Shown here: positions 26,721-35,590 of the stretch, one piece after another | How the letters are laid out: each line of letters starts with the position of its first letter | Position numbering within the stretch: position 1 is the first letter of the stretch | Origin: Actinoalloteichus caeruleus DSM 43889 | Lineage (GTDB): Bacteria; Actinomycetota; Actinomycetes; Mycobacteriales; Pseudonocardiaceae | Direction: 5' to 3' | Assembly: GCF_000429185.2 (NCBI RefSeq) | Contig: NZ_AUBJ02000001.1 | Coordinates: 558,001-622,000, forward strand | Length of the DNA stretch: 64,000 bases | The notes under the pieces: model-generated | Seen by the model: the letters and a program-made list of their open reading frames with translations, nothing else | Told to the model about the DNA's origin: nothing | The model's database searches: none | Position numbers and translations under genes: made by a program

Positions 26721-28531
26721 GGGGAGACCGCCAGCACGTCGTCCATGCCGCCCTCGTCCCGCCACCGGCGGAGCAGGCGGTGGAAGGCGACCGGCCCGTC
26801 GGCGTAGGTCTCGCCTCGGGGGCGTGGGCGGCCCTCGTTGTTGTAGTAGCCGGGGGTGCACTCGGACTGGAACCGGAACTGGTCGGGGGCGTTCCTCCTG
26901 AGGCCGTCGACCCAGGCGGCCTCGGCCTCGGCGGTCGGTTCCACGACGACGACACCCCGTCGACGGGCCTCCGCCACCACCTCGGCGATGTGGGTGGCCT
27001 GCTCGTCGAGGACGTGCACGAAGTTGACCGAGGAGGCGTTCTGGAGCGGACCGAGGTGGAAGAGGTTCGGGAACCCGTGGCTGTAGAAGCCGTGCAGGGT
27101 GCGCGGACCCTCGCGCCAGTACTCCAGCAGGGCCAGCCCGTCCCTCCCGTGCACGGGCAGCCGGCCGCGCAGCACGTCGGACATCCCCACCTCGAAACCG
27201 GTGGCGAAGACGACGCAGTCGACCTCGTACTCGCGGTCGCCGACCACTACCCCGGACTCGGTGAGCCGTTCCACCCCGCCGTGGTCGGCGGTGTCGACCA
27301 GGGTGACGTTCTCCCGGTTGAAGGTGGCCAGGTACTCGTCGCTGAACGTCGGCCGCTTGCACAGGTACCGGTACCAGGGTTTGAGCGCCTCGGCCGTCGT
27401 CGGGTCGTCGATCTCGGCCGCCACGCGGGCCCGGATCTCGTTCATCTTCTGGAAGTCGGCGATCTCGTCCACCGCCTCGCGTTCCTCCGGGGAGAGGCCG
27501 GTGCGCGCGTTGGTGGGGATCAGCTTCTGGAGGAGCCGCGCGCTGGAGGTCCACCCGTCGCCGACCAGGTCCTCCTCGACGCGTTCCCCGCTGACCACCG
27601 CGAGGAAGTTGTCCCGGCGTCGCCGCTGCCAGCCTGGGGCGAGCGTCCGCGCCCAGTCGGGGTCGGTGCGGCGGTTCCCCCGCGTGTCCACCGAGGACGG
27701 GGTTCGTTGGAAGACGTACAGGTGCCGGGCGTCGCGTCCCAGGTGGGGGACCACCTGGATGGCGGTGGCACCGGTGCCGATGAGGGCGACGCGCTTGTCG
27801 GCGAGGCCGACCAGGCCGCCGTCGGCGCTGCCACCGGTGTAGTCGTAGTCCCACCTGCTGGTGTGGAAGGTGTGGCCCCGGAAGGTGTCGATGCCGGGGA
27901 TGCCGGGCAGCTTCGGCTGGTCGAGCGTTCCGCTGGAGACGACCACGTGCCGAGCCCGGATGCGGTCCTCGCGGTCGGTCCCCACGACCCACTCCTCGGC
28001 CCGCTCGTCCCACCGGAGTTCCCGGACGGCGGTGCGGAAGCAGGCGTCCCGGTAGAGGTCGTACTTCCGGGCGATGTCCTGGGCGTGGCGGAGGATCTCC
28101 GCTCCCGGCGAGTACTTCCACTCGGGGACGGTCCCGACCTCCTCCAACAGGGGCAGGTACACGTAGGACTCGATGTCGCAGTGGATGCCCGGGTAGCGGT
28201 TCCAGTACCACGTCCCGCCGAAGTCACCGCCCTTCTCGATCACGCGGATCCGCTCAACGCCTACCTGGCGGAGCCGGCTGGCCGCCAGCAGTCCGCCGAA
28301 GCCGCCGCCGACGACCACCACGTCCACCTGGTCGGTGAGGGGGGACCTGGGGGGCTCGGGTTCCGCGTAGGGGTCCTCCGCGTAGTAGCCGAAGCGGCCC
28401 TCCGGCCGCTGGTGGTGGAGCCTGCCGTCCGTGCGGAGGCGGCGGTCCCGCTCCTCGCGGTACTTCGCGCGGAGGGCGTCGGGATCGAAGCCCAGCTCGT
28501 CCGGGATGGTCGGGGTGCCGGAGGTGGACAT
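26717..28531 (-). CDS. Baeyer-Villiger flavin monooxygenase
   Basis: A 604-residue FAD- and NADPH-dependent monooxygenase that inserts oxygen next to a ketone, giving an ester or lactone. Seen: the FAD motif VVVGGGFGG (about residue 72), the second flavin region GGTWYWNRYPG, the Baeyer-Villiger fingerprint FRGHTFHTSRWD (about 220), the NADPH motif IGTGATAIQV (about 255), and a C-terminal FATGF. Length and motifs resemble cyclohexanone and phenylacetone monooxygenases, with a roughly 60-residue N-terminal extension. It is divergent from an SDR across a palindromic operator. Together the genes suggest alcohol to ketone to ester/lactone to acid catabolism. Confidence 0.88.
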   Translation of the reverse strand: MSTSGTPTIPDELGFDPDALRAKYREERDRRLRTDGRLHHQRPEGRFGYYAEDPYAEPEPPRSPLTDQVDVVVVGGGFGGLLAASRLRQVGVERIRVIEKGGDFGGTWYWNRYPGIHCDIESYVYLPLLEEVGTVPEWKYSPGAEILRHAQDIARKYDLYRDACFRTAVRELRWDERAEEWVVGTDREDRIRARHVVVSSGTLDQPKLPGIPGIDTFRGHTFHTSRWDYDYTGGSADGGLVGLADKRVALIGTGATAIQVVPHLGRDARHLYVFQRTPSSVDTRGNRRTDPDWARTLAPGWQRRRRDNFLAVVSGERVEEDLVGDGWTSSARLLQKLIPTNARTGLSPEEREAVDEIADFQKMNEIRARVAAEIDDPTTAEALKPWYRYLCKRPTFSDEYLATFNRENVTLVDTADHGGVERLTESGVVVGDREYEVDCVVFATGFEVGMSDVLRGRLPVHGRDGLALLEYWREGPRTLHGFYSHGFPNLFHLGPLQNASSVNFVHVLDEQATHIAEVVAEARRRGVVVVEPTAEAEAAWVDGLRRNAPDQFRFQSECTPGYYNNEGRPRPRGETYADGPVAFHRLLRRWRDEGGMDDVLAVSP

Positions 28532-28584
28532 GCGTGCCTTTCGTCGCGGTGATCACCACTGGGATCCAGGAAACCCATCCCCAC

Positions 28585-28612
28585 CCATTAAGTCAAGCGA
28601 GTGATTTAATGG
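28585..28612. promoter_or_regulatory. Palindromic operator between BVMO and SDR genes
   Basis: CCATTAAGTCA-N6-TGATTTAATGG is an inverted repeat with 10 of 11 positions matching. It contains TTGACT on the minus strand, a possible -35 for the monooxygenase. Its centre lies about 70 bases before the monooxygenase start and 95 before the SDR start, so one dimeric regulator could control both. No regulator gene lies next to it. Confidence 0.6.
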
Positions 28613-28692
28613 TGGGCGGTGCGCGGTTCGTCCGTTCTCGACCGTTCCACCACCAGCTCACCACGACACCTCGACCGCCGGGAGGCCGACGA

Positions 28693-29706
28693 ATGAGCGA
28701 CCCAACCCCTGTGCTGACCGCCGACACCCCGGTCGGCCAGTGGCTCACCCACCCCGTGGGCGGGCCCCTGCTCAGAGACCTGCTCAGCCAGGGGGGAGTG
28801 GACGAGGACGCCCTGGCGGCCGTCCGGCAGATCCCGCTCGGCCACCTCGTCGCCCTGAGCCGGGGCCGCCTGCCGCAGGACGCGGTGGACGACCTCGTCA
28901 CCAGGGCCGGTGGGGAACCCACCCCGCCGCCCGGCCCTGCCGGCGGGACCCCGCACGCCGCGTCCAGCCGCTTCGACGGCAGGACCGTCATCGTGACCGG
29001 CGCCGCCTCCGGCATCGGCCGGGCCACGGCGGCCCGCGTCCTCGCCGAGGGCGGGCGGGTCGTGGCCGTGGACATCGCCGGCGGCGGCCTGGAGACCCTC
29101 GCCGCCGAGGCCGCCTCCGACCGGCTCCACACCGTCGTCGCCGACATCACCGACCGCACCGACGTCGACCGCGTCGTCGACGCCGCCGGCACCCGGATCG
29201 ACGGCCTGGCCAACGTCGCCGGCGTGCTCGACGACTTCTCCCCGGCGCACGAGGTCACGGACGACACCTGGCGCCGCTGCTTCGACGTCAACGTCGACGG
29301 CACCCTCAACCTCGTCCGCGCCGTCATCCCCGCGATGCTCCGGGCCGGCGCGGGCAGCATCGTCAACGTGGCCTCCGAAGCGGCCCTGCGCGGCTCCACC
29401 GCCGGCGTCGCCTACACCGCCTCCAAACACGCCGTCGTCGGGCTCACCCGCAGCTGCGCCGTCATGTACGGCCCTCACGGCATCCGCGTCAACGCCGTCG
29501 CCCCCGGTGGCGTGGCCACCGGTATGGCGCCACCCGTCGACCAGTCCGAGTTCGGCGCCCACCGCATCCACGACCTGCTGCGCTCCATGCCGCCGGTCGC
29601 CCTCCCCGCGCGGCTCGCCGCCCCCATCACCTTCCTGCTCAGCGAGGACGGCGCGAACGTCAACGGAGTGGTACTGCCCTCCGACGGCGGCTGGTCCGCG
29701 CAGTAG
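28693..29706 (+). CDS. SDR dehydrogenase with an extra N-terminal helical domain
   Basis: A 337-residue NAD(P)-dependent alcohol/ketone oxidoreductase. The SDR part begins near residue 97 with VTGAASGIG, followed by NVAG, the catalytic Ser, YTASK and the C-terminal GVVLPSDGG. Before it is a helical domain of about 75 residues (VGQWLTHPVGGPLLRDLL through LPQDAVDDLVTRAG) that resembles the small C-terminal module found in some GH3 glucosidases. GGAGG sits 7 bases before the ATG at 28693. Neighbours suggest it oxidises an alcohol to the ketone used by the Baeyer-Villiger enzyme. Confidence 0.82.
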   Translation: MSDPTPVLTADTPVGQWLTHPVGGPLLRDLLSQGGVDEDALAAVRQIPLGHLVALSRGRLPQDAVDDLVTRAGGEPTPPPGPAGGTPHAASSRFDGRTVIVTGAASGIGRATAARVLAEGGRVVAVDIAGGGLETLAAEAASDRLHTVVADITDRTDVDRVVDAAGTRIDGLANVAGVLDDFSPAHEVTDDTWRRCFDVNVDGTLNLVRAVIPAMLRAGAGSIVNVASEAALRGSTAGVAYTASKHAVVGLTRSCAVMYGPHGIRVNAVAPGGVATGMAPPVDQSEFGAHRIHDLLRSMPPVALPARLAAPITFLLSEDGANVNGVVLPSDGGWSAQ

Positions 29707-29724
29707 ACCTGGCAGGATGCCGCC

Positions 29725-30666
29725 GTGGACCTCTCCTCCATCGCCCCGGAACTCCGCTCCCACGTCCGCCGCATGCCCCGGCTGCCGTTACGCCAGCGGT
29801 GGGCCCGCCGGCTGGTCCGCGCGGCGGGCGCCACCCTGCCCGCACCCCCGGAGGTAGCGGGCACCAGCCCGCGACGACCGGCCGACGCGGCCCCCGGCGT
29901 CCGCGTCCACCGCCCCCACCAGGTCCGCTCGGACGCCGCCCTGCTGTGGATCCACGGCGGTGGGCTGGTGATCGGTTCGGCGGCACAGGACGACCGGTTC
30001 TGCGCGGAGACCGCCAGGGACCTGGGCATCACCGTCGTCGCCGCCGAGTACCGCCTCGCCCCCGAGCACCGCCACCCGGCGGCCCTCGACGACTGCCACG
30101 CCGCCTGGACCTGGGTGCGTGACCACGCCGACGAGCTCGGCGTCGACACGGCCAGGATCGCCGTCGGAGGGCAGAGCGCCGGGGGCGGACTCGCCGCCGC
30201 GCTGGTCCAGCGACTCCACGACCTCGACCAGGGACGCCCCGCCGCCCAGTGGTTGCTGTGCCCCATGCTCGACGACCGGACGGCCGCGCGGCGCCACCTC
30301 GACTCCCTCCGCCACGCGGTCTGGGACAACCGGCTGAACCGCTTCGGCTGGCGTTCGTACCTCGGCGTCGAACCCGGCGCACCCGACGTCCCGCCAGGAG
30401 CCGTACCCGCCCGGCGGGCGGACCTGCGTGGACTACCTGCCACCTGGATCGGCGTCGGGGACGTCGACCTCTTCCACACCGAGAACCGGGTGTACGCGCG
30501 GCGGCTGCGGGCGGCCGGGGTCGACACCACGCACGTCGTTCGGGGCGCGCCCCACGGATTCGAGTCGTGGGCAGCGGAGACCCGCATCGCCCGGGAGTTC
30601 CTGGCGGAGGCCCGAACGTGGCTCGACCAGCGCCTACACCGCACGGGGGCCGGCGCGCTCCGATGA
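29725..30666 (+). CDS. Alpha/beta hydrolase, HSL-type carboxylesterase
   Basis: A 313-residue cytoplasmic esterase of the hormone-sensitive-lipase family. The oxyanion motif HGGG is near residue 78, the nucleophile Ser in GGQSAGG near 152, the acid in GVGDVDLF near 250, and the catalytic His in GAPHGFES near 279. The GTG start at 29725 has AGGA about 8 bases upstream and follows the SDR stop by 18 bases, so the two form an operon. It could hydrolyse the ester made by the Baeyer-Villiger enzyme. Confidence 0.85.
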   Translation: MDLSSIAPELRSHVRRMPRLPLRQRWARRLVRAAGATLPAPPEVAGTSPRRPADAAPGVRVHRPHQVRSDAALLWIHGGGLVIGSAAQDDRFCAETARDLGITVVAAEYRLAPEHRHPAALDDCHAAWTWVRDHADELGVDTARIAVGGQSAGGGLAAALVQRLHDLDQGRPAAQWLLCPMLDDRTAARRHLDSLRHAVWDNRLNRFGWRSYLGVEPGAPDVPPGAVPARRADLRGLPATWIGVGDVDLFHTENRVYARRLRAAGVDTTHVVRGAPHGFESWAAETRIAREFLAEARTWLDQRLHRTGAGALR

Positions 30667-30811
30667 CGGGCGCCCCGGGGGAGCACGGCCACGAAAAGGC
30701 GTGACGCCCGTCCACCGGGTCGCCGACGACCACCACCCGGGGTCCGGGGCCCTCGCAGACCGGCCCCCGCTCCGGCAGGACCGGATCGAGCCGTCAACAG
30801 CGAATGCCGGC

Positions 30812-31195
30812 CTACCCTGCGACCGTCCCCCGGACCACGGCCGGCGCGGCCACCAGGTCGGTCCACGGCGGCGCCCCGAGGGCGAGCCGGAGGGCGTCGG
30901 GCGCAAGGGTGGCGGTCGAGAACGCGTCGGCCGTCGACACCAGCACCCCGCGTCGCGCCACCAGGTGGGCGTTCTCGCCGTCGCGGCCCCCGGGGACAGC
31001 GGCAACCACGCCGAAGCACGACCCCGGGTGCGCGTGCGCCCTGCGCTCCCGGCGCATCCGCTCCCTCGCGTCGAGGTGCGCGCCGTCGACGTCGCACGGC
31101 ACGGCGTCGAGCCAGTGCCACGTGCGGTCAGGGGACCAGGCCGGCGAGGCCGTCCGCGACGAGTCCCACCCGCCGTCACCGCCGTGCCTGGTCAT
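30812..31195 (-). pseudogene. C-terminal remnant of a MocR/PdxR-type regulator
   Basis: An open stretch of 127 codons. Its C-terminal half, around ARRGVLVSTADAFSTATLAPDALRLALGAPP (shown in part: GVLVSTADAF and DALRLALGAPP), looks like the end of the aminotransferase-like domain of MocR regulators. The winged-helix and PLP-lysine parts are absent. The ATG at 31195 has GGAGGAG directly against it with no spacing, so it is not a good start. I read it as a truncated relic, but a small unrelated protein cannot be excluded. Confidence 0.45.
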
Positions 31196-31288
31196 CTCCT
31201 CCGCGCCCGCGCGGGAGGCGGTTCACGGCCGGGCGCGTGGGCGCGGACGGAGAAGGGCAGGAGGTCGACGCGAAGACCATCCGGCACC

Positions 31289-32515
31289 TCACCGGGGTGG
31301 ATCGTCGTAGGTGAGGACGAACCTGCTGTGCGTCTTGTCGATGGCGGTGCCCGCCAGCTCGCTGTCCGGGGCGCCGGCCGGGTGGACGGTCAACGTCGGG
31401 GAGTGCCGGTGCCGGTCGGGTGCCCAGGCCCGGATCTCGCCGCACAGGTGTTCGGTCAGTTCGGCGGCGGCCGGCCCGTGGCCGATGACGCCCAACTCGC
31501 AGCGCGCCTCGTCCGCGATGGTGACGCGGCGGAGGGTCAGGTAGGCCAGCGTGCCGCCGTCGACCAGGGCCATCCGCCAGTACCCCGGTACCGGGTCGCA
31601 CACCTCGGGTGGGACGTCACCGGTGACCCCGAGTCGGCACACTCGAGGATCGGTGGCGGTCAGCCGCAGCCAGAGGTCCTCGTGGGACTCCTGTCGGCCG
31701 AGGGTGACATCGGACCAGGTGGTGACGCGAGGTTGATCGAGCACACCCAGCAACGCGTCGGGCCGCACGTCCTGGTCGCGGTCCCAATGGAGGGTGACCA
31801 GCCCGTCGGAGGTGATGGCGCCACTGAGCTCTCCCTCACCGTCGCCGACCAGGTACACGAATCCGCACAGGACCAGTGAATCGGAGACCAGACGATCACC
31901 GGTGCGGGTGAAAGCGACGCTCCGCCCCTGACCCCGCCACCGCAGCGGGGCGACCAGCCGCCCTCCTGGCGCGAGCTGCTGCCACCAGGGCGCGGGAAGG
32001 TCCCACGGCGAGACCGTGGCGATCATCCGGTCGTACGGAGCGTGTTCGGGGTAGCCCAACACGCCGTCACCAGTGACGACGTGAACGCCACCGAAACCGG
32101 TGTCGGCCAGCGCCCGTGACGCCCTGGCCGCGACGTCCGGGTTGATGTCCACCGTGGTCACCAGGTCGGCGCGTCCGGTCAACTGGGCGAGCAGGCAGGC
32201 GTTGTACCCGGTGCCGGCCCCGATCTCCAGGACGCGGTGGCCCGGCTGGACGTCCAGCTGGTCGAGCATCCCCGCGACCAGCCACGGAGCGGACGCGCAG
32301 GACAACGAACGGCCGTTGTCGAACCGGTGGGTGACCACCGCTCGGTACGGGTGGTAGGCGAGTTCCAGGTCGGCGTCCGGCAGGAACCGGTGGCGGGGTG
32401 TGTCGCGGAGTACCCGTTCCACCTCGCCGCGCTCCGCCCATCCGCCCGCGCGGACCTTGGCGACCATCTCCGCGCGCAGCGACTCCGGCGACAGGGTGGT
32501 GGTGTCGGTTTCCAA
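31289..32515 (-). CDS. PIMT-like O-methyltransferase of RiPP-associated type
   Basis: A 408-residue SAM-dependent carboxyl methyltransferase related to protein-L-isoaspartate O-methyltransferase. Seen: SCASAPWLVAGMLDQL, motif I VLEIGAGTGYNACLLAQL (about residue 92), VTTVDINPDVAARA, and HAPYDRMIATVSPWDLP. The long C-terminal domain (about 210-408) distinguishes it from repair enzymes of about 220 residues. It matches the methyltransferases that travel with FxLD-type or ATP-grasp RiPP systems. No ATP-grasp enzyme, dehydratase or clear precursor is nearby, so here it is an orphan. An XRE regulator of the kind seen in such loci lies divergently upstream. Confidence 0.7.
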   Translation of the reverse strand: METDTTTLSPESLRAEMVAKVRAGGWAERGEVERVLRDTPRHRFLPDADLELAYHPYRAVVTHRFDNGRSLSCASAPWLVAGMLDQLDVQPGHRVLEIGAGTGYNACLLAQLTGRADLVTTVDINPDVAARASRALADTGFGGVHVVTGDGVLGYPEHAPYDRMIATVSPWDLPAPWWQQLAPGGRLVAPLRWRGQGRSVAFTRTGDRLVSDSLVLCGFVYLVGDGEGELSGAITSDGLVTLHWDRDQDVRPDALLGVLDQPRVTTWSDVTLGRQESHEDLWLRLTATDPRVCRLGVTGDVPPEVCDPVPGYWRMALVDGGTLAYLTLRRVTIADEARCELGVIGHGPAAAELTEHLCGEIRAWAPDRHRHSPTLTVHPAGAPDSELAGTAIDKTHSRFVLTYDDPPR

Positions 32516-33086
32516 CGCTTCTCCTCGTGGTCTCGGCCGTCGGGATGGTGGGGGAGCGTCCGCGCGGCGTCATGGCTCCTCGGCAGGGCCACCAGGGCGA
32601 GTAAGTCCGCGTTGGCGATCGGGATGCTGGCCGGCGGTGGTACTCGGGCAGGTGCTTCCCGGTGCCGAAGTGGTCGACAGTCAACTGGGGAGTGGCCGTC
32701 GAGTTCAAGTGCGTTCAGCGGGTACCGGCGCGGGCATTCCGATGATGACCTGCGTTGATCGGTGTCCCTCGTGTCGTCGAATCCTTCTTTGGAGTGACTG
32801 TCCGCCCGCTTCCGTCGGTATTCGACCAACCGTGCCGAGCGTGGGGGAAACCCGTGATCGACCCGATTCGAGTGGGCCTGGTCGAGCAGCCGGAACCAGG
32901 GCGAAGCCATGGCGTCCCTGTTGCGCCAATCAGGCGTCGATGAGGCGTCGATGAGGCGACGACCCCGTTGAACTGCGAAAACTCCATGCTCAACGGTCGC
33001 GGTTCGAGCGGGTGCGGCCGGTGGCCGAGGATCGGTCCCGGCCGGTGGCCCGTTATTCTGGTCCCGGAATGAGGAGGGTCGGATGA
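32516..33086. other. Divergent intergenic region; no supported precursor peptide
   Basis: About 570 bases between the methyltransferase and the XRE gene. I looked for a RiPP precursor on both strands. Open frames exist, for example 32715-32993 minus from a TTG, but none has a ribosome site, a core-peptide pattern and a stop together. A -10 box TATTCT (33054-33059) precedes the small frame at 33087. Confidence 0.4.
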
Positions 33087-33227
33087 ATGTCAACGGGTGA
33101 GTGCGGGAATGCCATCGAGGTGGGGTTCGAGAGGGTGATCGGCTTCGGGAATCATTTCCGTGACCGGAAGACGTCATGGCCGCGCACTCCCCGCGGTCGC
33201 CGGCCGGATCCCACCGGGGTGAGGTGA
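33087..33227 (+). CDS. Small 46-residue open frame upstream of the XRE gene
   Basis: An ATG at 33087 has AGGAGG (33072-33077) 9 bases upstream, the best ribosome site in this stretch. It opens a 46-residue frame beginning MSTGECGNAIEVGFE and ending TPRGRRPDPTGVR. A second ATG at 33083 would give only five codons. The frame ends 5 bases before the GTG of the regulator, so it could be a leader peptide coupled to it. No family is recognised. It may also be chance. Confidence 0.3.
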   Translation: MSTGECGNAIEVGFERVIGFGNHFRDRKTSWPRTPRGRRPDPTGVR

Positions 33228-33232
33228 GCGGC

Positions 33233-34549
33233 GTGGGCGACAGGCGTGCGGGATTCACGGCCCGACGTAAGGCGAGGGGCTTCACCCAGGAAGGGCTGGC
33301 CACGGCGGTCGGGGTGGAGTTCTCCACTGTCGGGCGCTGGGAACGCGGTTCGCTGACACCTTAACCGTGGCGGAGGGCCCGGATCGCGAAGGCACTGGGG
33401 GTCTCGCTCGACGACCTGGCCACGCTCCTCGGCGAGGATCCGGCCGACGGCTCGCAGGGCCTGTCACGGGGTGGGACGGGGCGAGCGCCCTCCGGCCGCA
33501 CCCCGGACGCCCTCCTTCCAGCCTCGGGCTCGCCGATGTCCGCGATGAGCGACACTGGTGGACCGGCCGAACGAGGCGACGGGCCCCCGGTGCCGGCCGG
33601 GCACCTCGGGTCCCTCACCGTGACCGTGCCGCCGCCACGGCGGATAGGACGCTCCGAGGTCGAGCAGGTCAAGCTGATGACCAGCACCCTGGCCACCAGC
33701 GAGAACCTCTACGGCGGAGGCATGGCTGGGGAAGCGGGCGCGGCGCACCTGAGGTGGGCCAGCCAGCTGCTGGACGCCCAGGCCAGCACCGCCGTACGTG
33801 CGGGGATCTTCGAGGCCGTCGGCAACCTCGCGGGAGTCGTCGCGTTCTCCGCCTTCGACGTCGGGAACCACGACGCCGCGACCCGGTGCTTCCGGTTCGG
33901 CCTGTGGTGCGCTGAGCAGGGCGGCTGCTGGGAGCTGCGTGCCGCGACCCTCGCTGACCTGGCCCGTCAGGCCATCTACCTCGGCAACGTGGACGAGGCA
34001 CTGTCCTCGATCGAGTTCGCCCAGGTGCGAGCTGACCGGCTGACGGCCACCGCACGAGCCATGATCGGCAACGTCCGCGCCCGCTTGCTGGCGGTGCTGG
34101 GGCGTGACGATGAAGCCCGAGCGGAGGTGGACCGCGCCGACGCGCACTTCGCGGAACGGCAGCCGGAGGCGGACCGGCCCTGGCTGGTCTACTACGACGA
34201 GGCCGAACACGCCGGCAGCAGTGCGCGGGCGCTGACCTCGCTCGCTCTCGCCGCTAACCGGCCGGGGGAGGCGGCGGACCGGCTGAGAACCGCGATCCAA
34301 CTGCACAGCGACGTGTACCGGCGTTCGCGGGCGTTCTCCAGGGCGCGGCTGGCGACCCTGCACATGGCGGTCGGGGATCCGCTCGAAGCCGCCCTCGTCG
34401 GCCGGCGCGCTGTCGAGGACGCCAGGATGTTGCACTCGCGGCGGATGGACGAGGAGCTCGCCACGCTGGTCCGAGCGTGTCAGCGGCACCGTGCGATACC
34501 GGAGGTGGCGGAACTCGTGGAACTCCTGACCCACCCCACCGATGACTGA
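33233..34549 (+). pseudogene. XRE regulator with TPR-like domain, interrupted by TAA
   Basis: One frame carries an XRE helix-turn-helix (FTQEGLATAVGVEFSTVGRWERGSLTP), then TAA at 33362-33364, and continues at once with PWRRARIAKALGVSLDDLATLLG, the normal end of the same domain. A helical TPR-like region follows (about residues 145-430; for example AIYLGNVDEALSSIEFAQV and ARARLLAVLGRDDEA). Intact relatives have Gln or Arg at the stop, so a single C to T change (CAA to TAA) explains it. Without read-through only a 43-residue peptide is made. The frame overlaps the next gene by 8 bases. Confidence 0.75.
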
Positions 34550-35453
34550 GGCGAACGGCGCCCCGCTCCCATCAGCGCGGAACTCCCGAGCGGTGCTGGA
34601 AGCAGCGGGTGAACGAGCAGGCGTGTCGACCACGGACGCGACGCTGATCCGGGACGGGATGAACGTCCTCTACCGGTTGGCCGGCGGTGTGGTGGCACGG
34701 ATCGGACCGGCGGGGTCCCACCTCGTCGCCGAACGCCACCTCCGCGCTTCGCGCTGGTTGGCCGATCGCGGCGTTCCCGTCGTCCGCACCGTCGACGGTG
34801 TCGAACAGCCCACGTCCGTGGGAGGTCGACCTGTCACCTGGTGGGTGCGGCTACCCGAGCACCGCCCCGCCACTCCGGCCGAACTCGGCGCGACGCTGCG
34901 GCGGCTCCACCGCCTGGATCTCCCCGAGGCGGGCGTGTTTCCCACCGTCGACCCCCTGGAGGGACTACGTGCCGCACTCGACGGCGAGACCCTCCTGGCC
35001 GAGGGAGATCGGGACCTGCTGCGCGATCTCGCGGACCGACTGCGCGTCGAGTACCGGGCCTTGGCGCCCCATCTCCCGCTCCGGCTCATCCACGGTCACC
35101 CCTGGCAGGGCAACGTCGTGGTTCCCCTGGGAGGCGGTGATCCCGTGCTGCTGGACCTCGACCAGATGGGGGTCGGCCCCCCGGAGTGGGACCTGGTTTC
35201 CCTGGCCGTGGACCACACCGACTTCGCGCGGATCACCGACGCCGAGTACCGGGCGTTCGTGGCGGCCTATGGCGGTGACGACATGACCACGTGGTCCGGG
35301 TACCGCATTCTGGCCACGATCCGAGAACTGCGGTGGGCGACGTTCGTCCTGGGCAAGGCGCGGGCGAGCCCGGAAGCGGCCGCCGAGGCGCGGCACCGGG
35401 TGGCGTGCCTGACGGGGAAGGTCGAGCGACCGTGGACGTGGTCGACGTTCTGA
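34542..35453 (+). CDS. APH-family phosphotransferase-like protein
   Basis: A 303-residue protein with the aminoglycoside/choline kinase fold. Seen: an N-terminal lobe with VVARIGP, a helical middle, then IHGHPWQGNVV and LLDLDQMGVGPPEWDLV. The second motif supplies the metal-binding Asp. In the first, family members have HGD in place of HGH, so the catalytic Asp is replaced by His. It may be inactive or act differently. Its ATG lies inside the end of the XRE frame, so expression depends on that interrupted gene unless it has its own promoter. No antibiotic-resistance role should be assumed. Confidence 0.75.
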   Translation: MTEANGAPLPSARNSRAVLEAAGERAGVSTTDATLIRDGMNVLYRLAGGVVARIGPAGSHLVAERHLRASRWLADRGVPVVRTVDGVEQPTSVGGRPVTWWVRLPEHRPATPAELGATLRRLHRLDLPEAGVFPTVDPLEGLRAALDGETLLAEGDRDLLRDLADRLRVEYRALAPHLPLRLIHGHPWQGNVVVPLGGGDPVLLDLDQMGVGPPEWDLVSLAVDHTDFARITDAEYRAFVAAYGGDDMTTWSGYRILATIRELRWATFVLGKARASPEAAAEARHRVACLTGKVERPWTWSTF

Positions 35454-35486
35454 CCTGATACGCCGTCCGTCCGTCCGAACGGGCGC

Positions 35487-35509
35487 GGCACCGATCCGCC
35501 CACGGTGCC
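35487..35509. terminator. Hairpin between convergent genes
   Basis: GGCACCG (35487-35493) pairs with CGGTGCC (35503-35509) around a 9-base loop. It lies between the stops of the APH-like gene and nocD, and marks the likely left boundary of the nocardicin-type cluster. Confidence 0.55.
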
Positions 35510-35590
35510 TCGTGACCCAGTGGCAAGGGTGGTGTCTACCAGCACCTCGCGGTTCCCTCCGCCACCCGGCGCCCCAGGGTGGCTTGTCCG

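Noticed and set aside
32715-32993. A 92-codon minus-strand frame as a RiPP precursor for the adjacent methyltransferase
   Set aside because: It starts at TTG without a ribosome site and has no leader/core pattern. It is arginine-rich like shadow frames.
34542-35453. Aminoglycoside resistance gene
   Set aside because: It has the fold but lacks the catalytic Asp in the HGD motif and sits behind an XRE gene. No resistance function can be supported.
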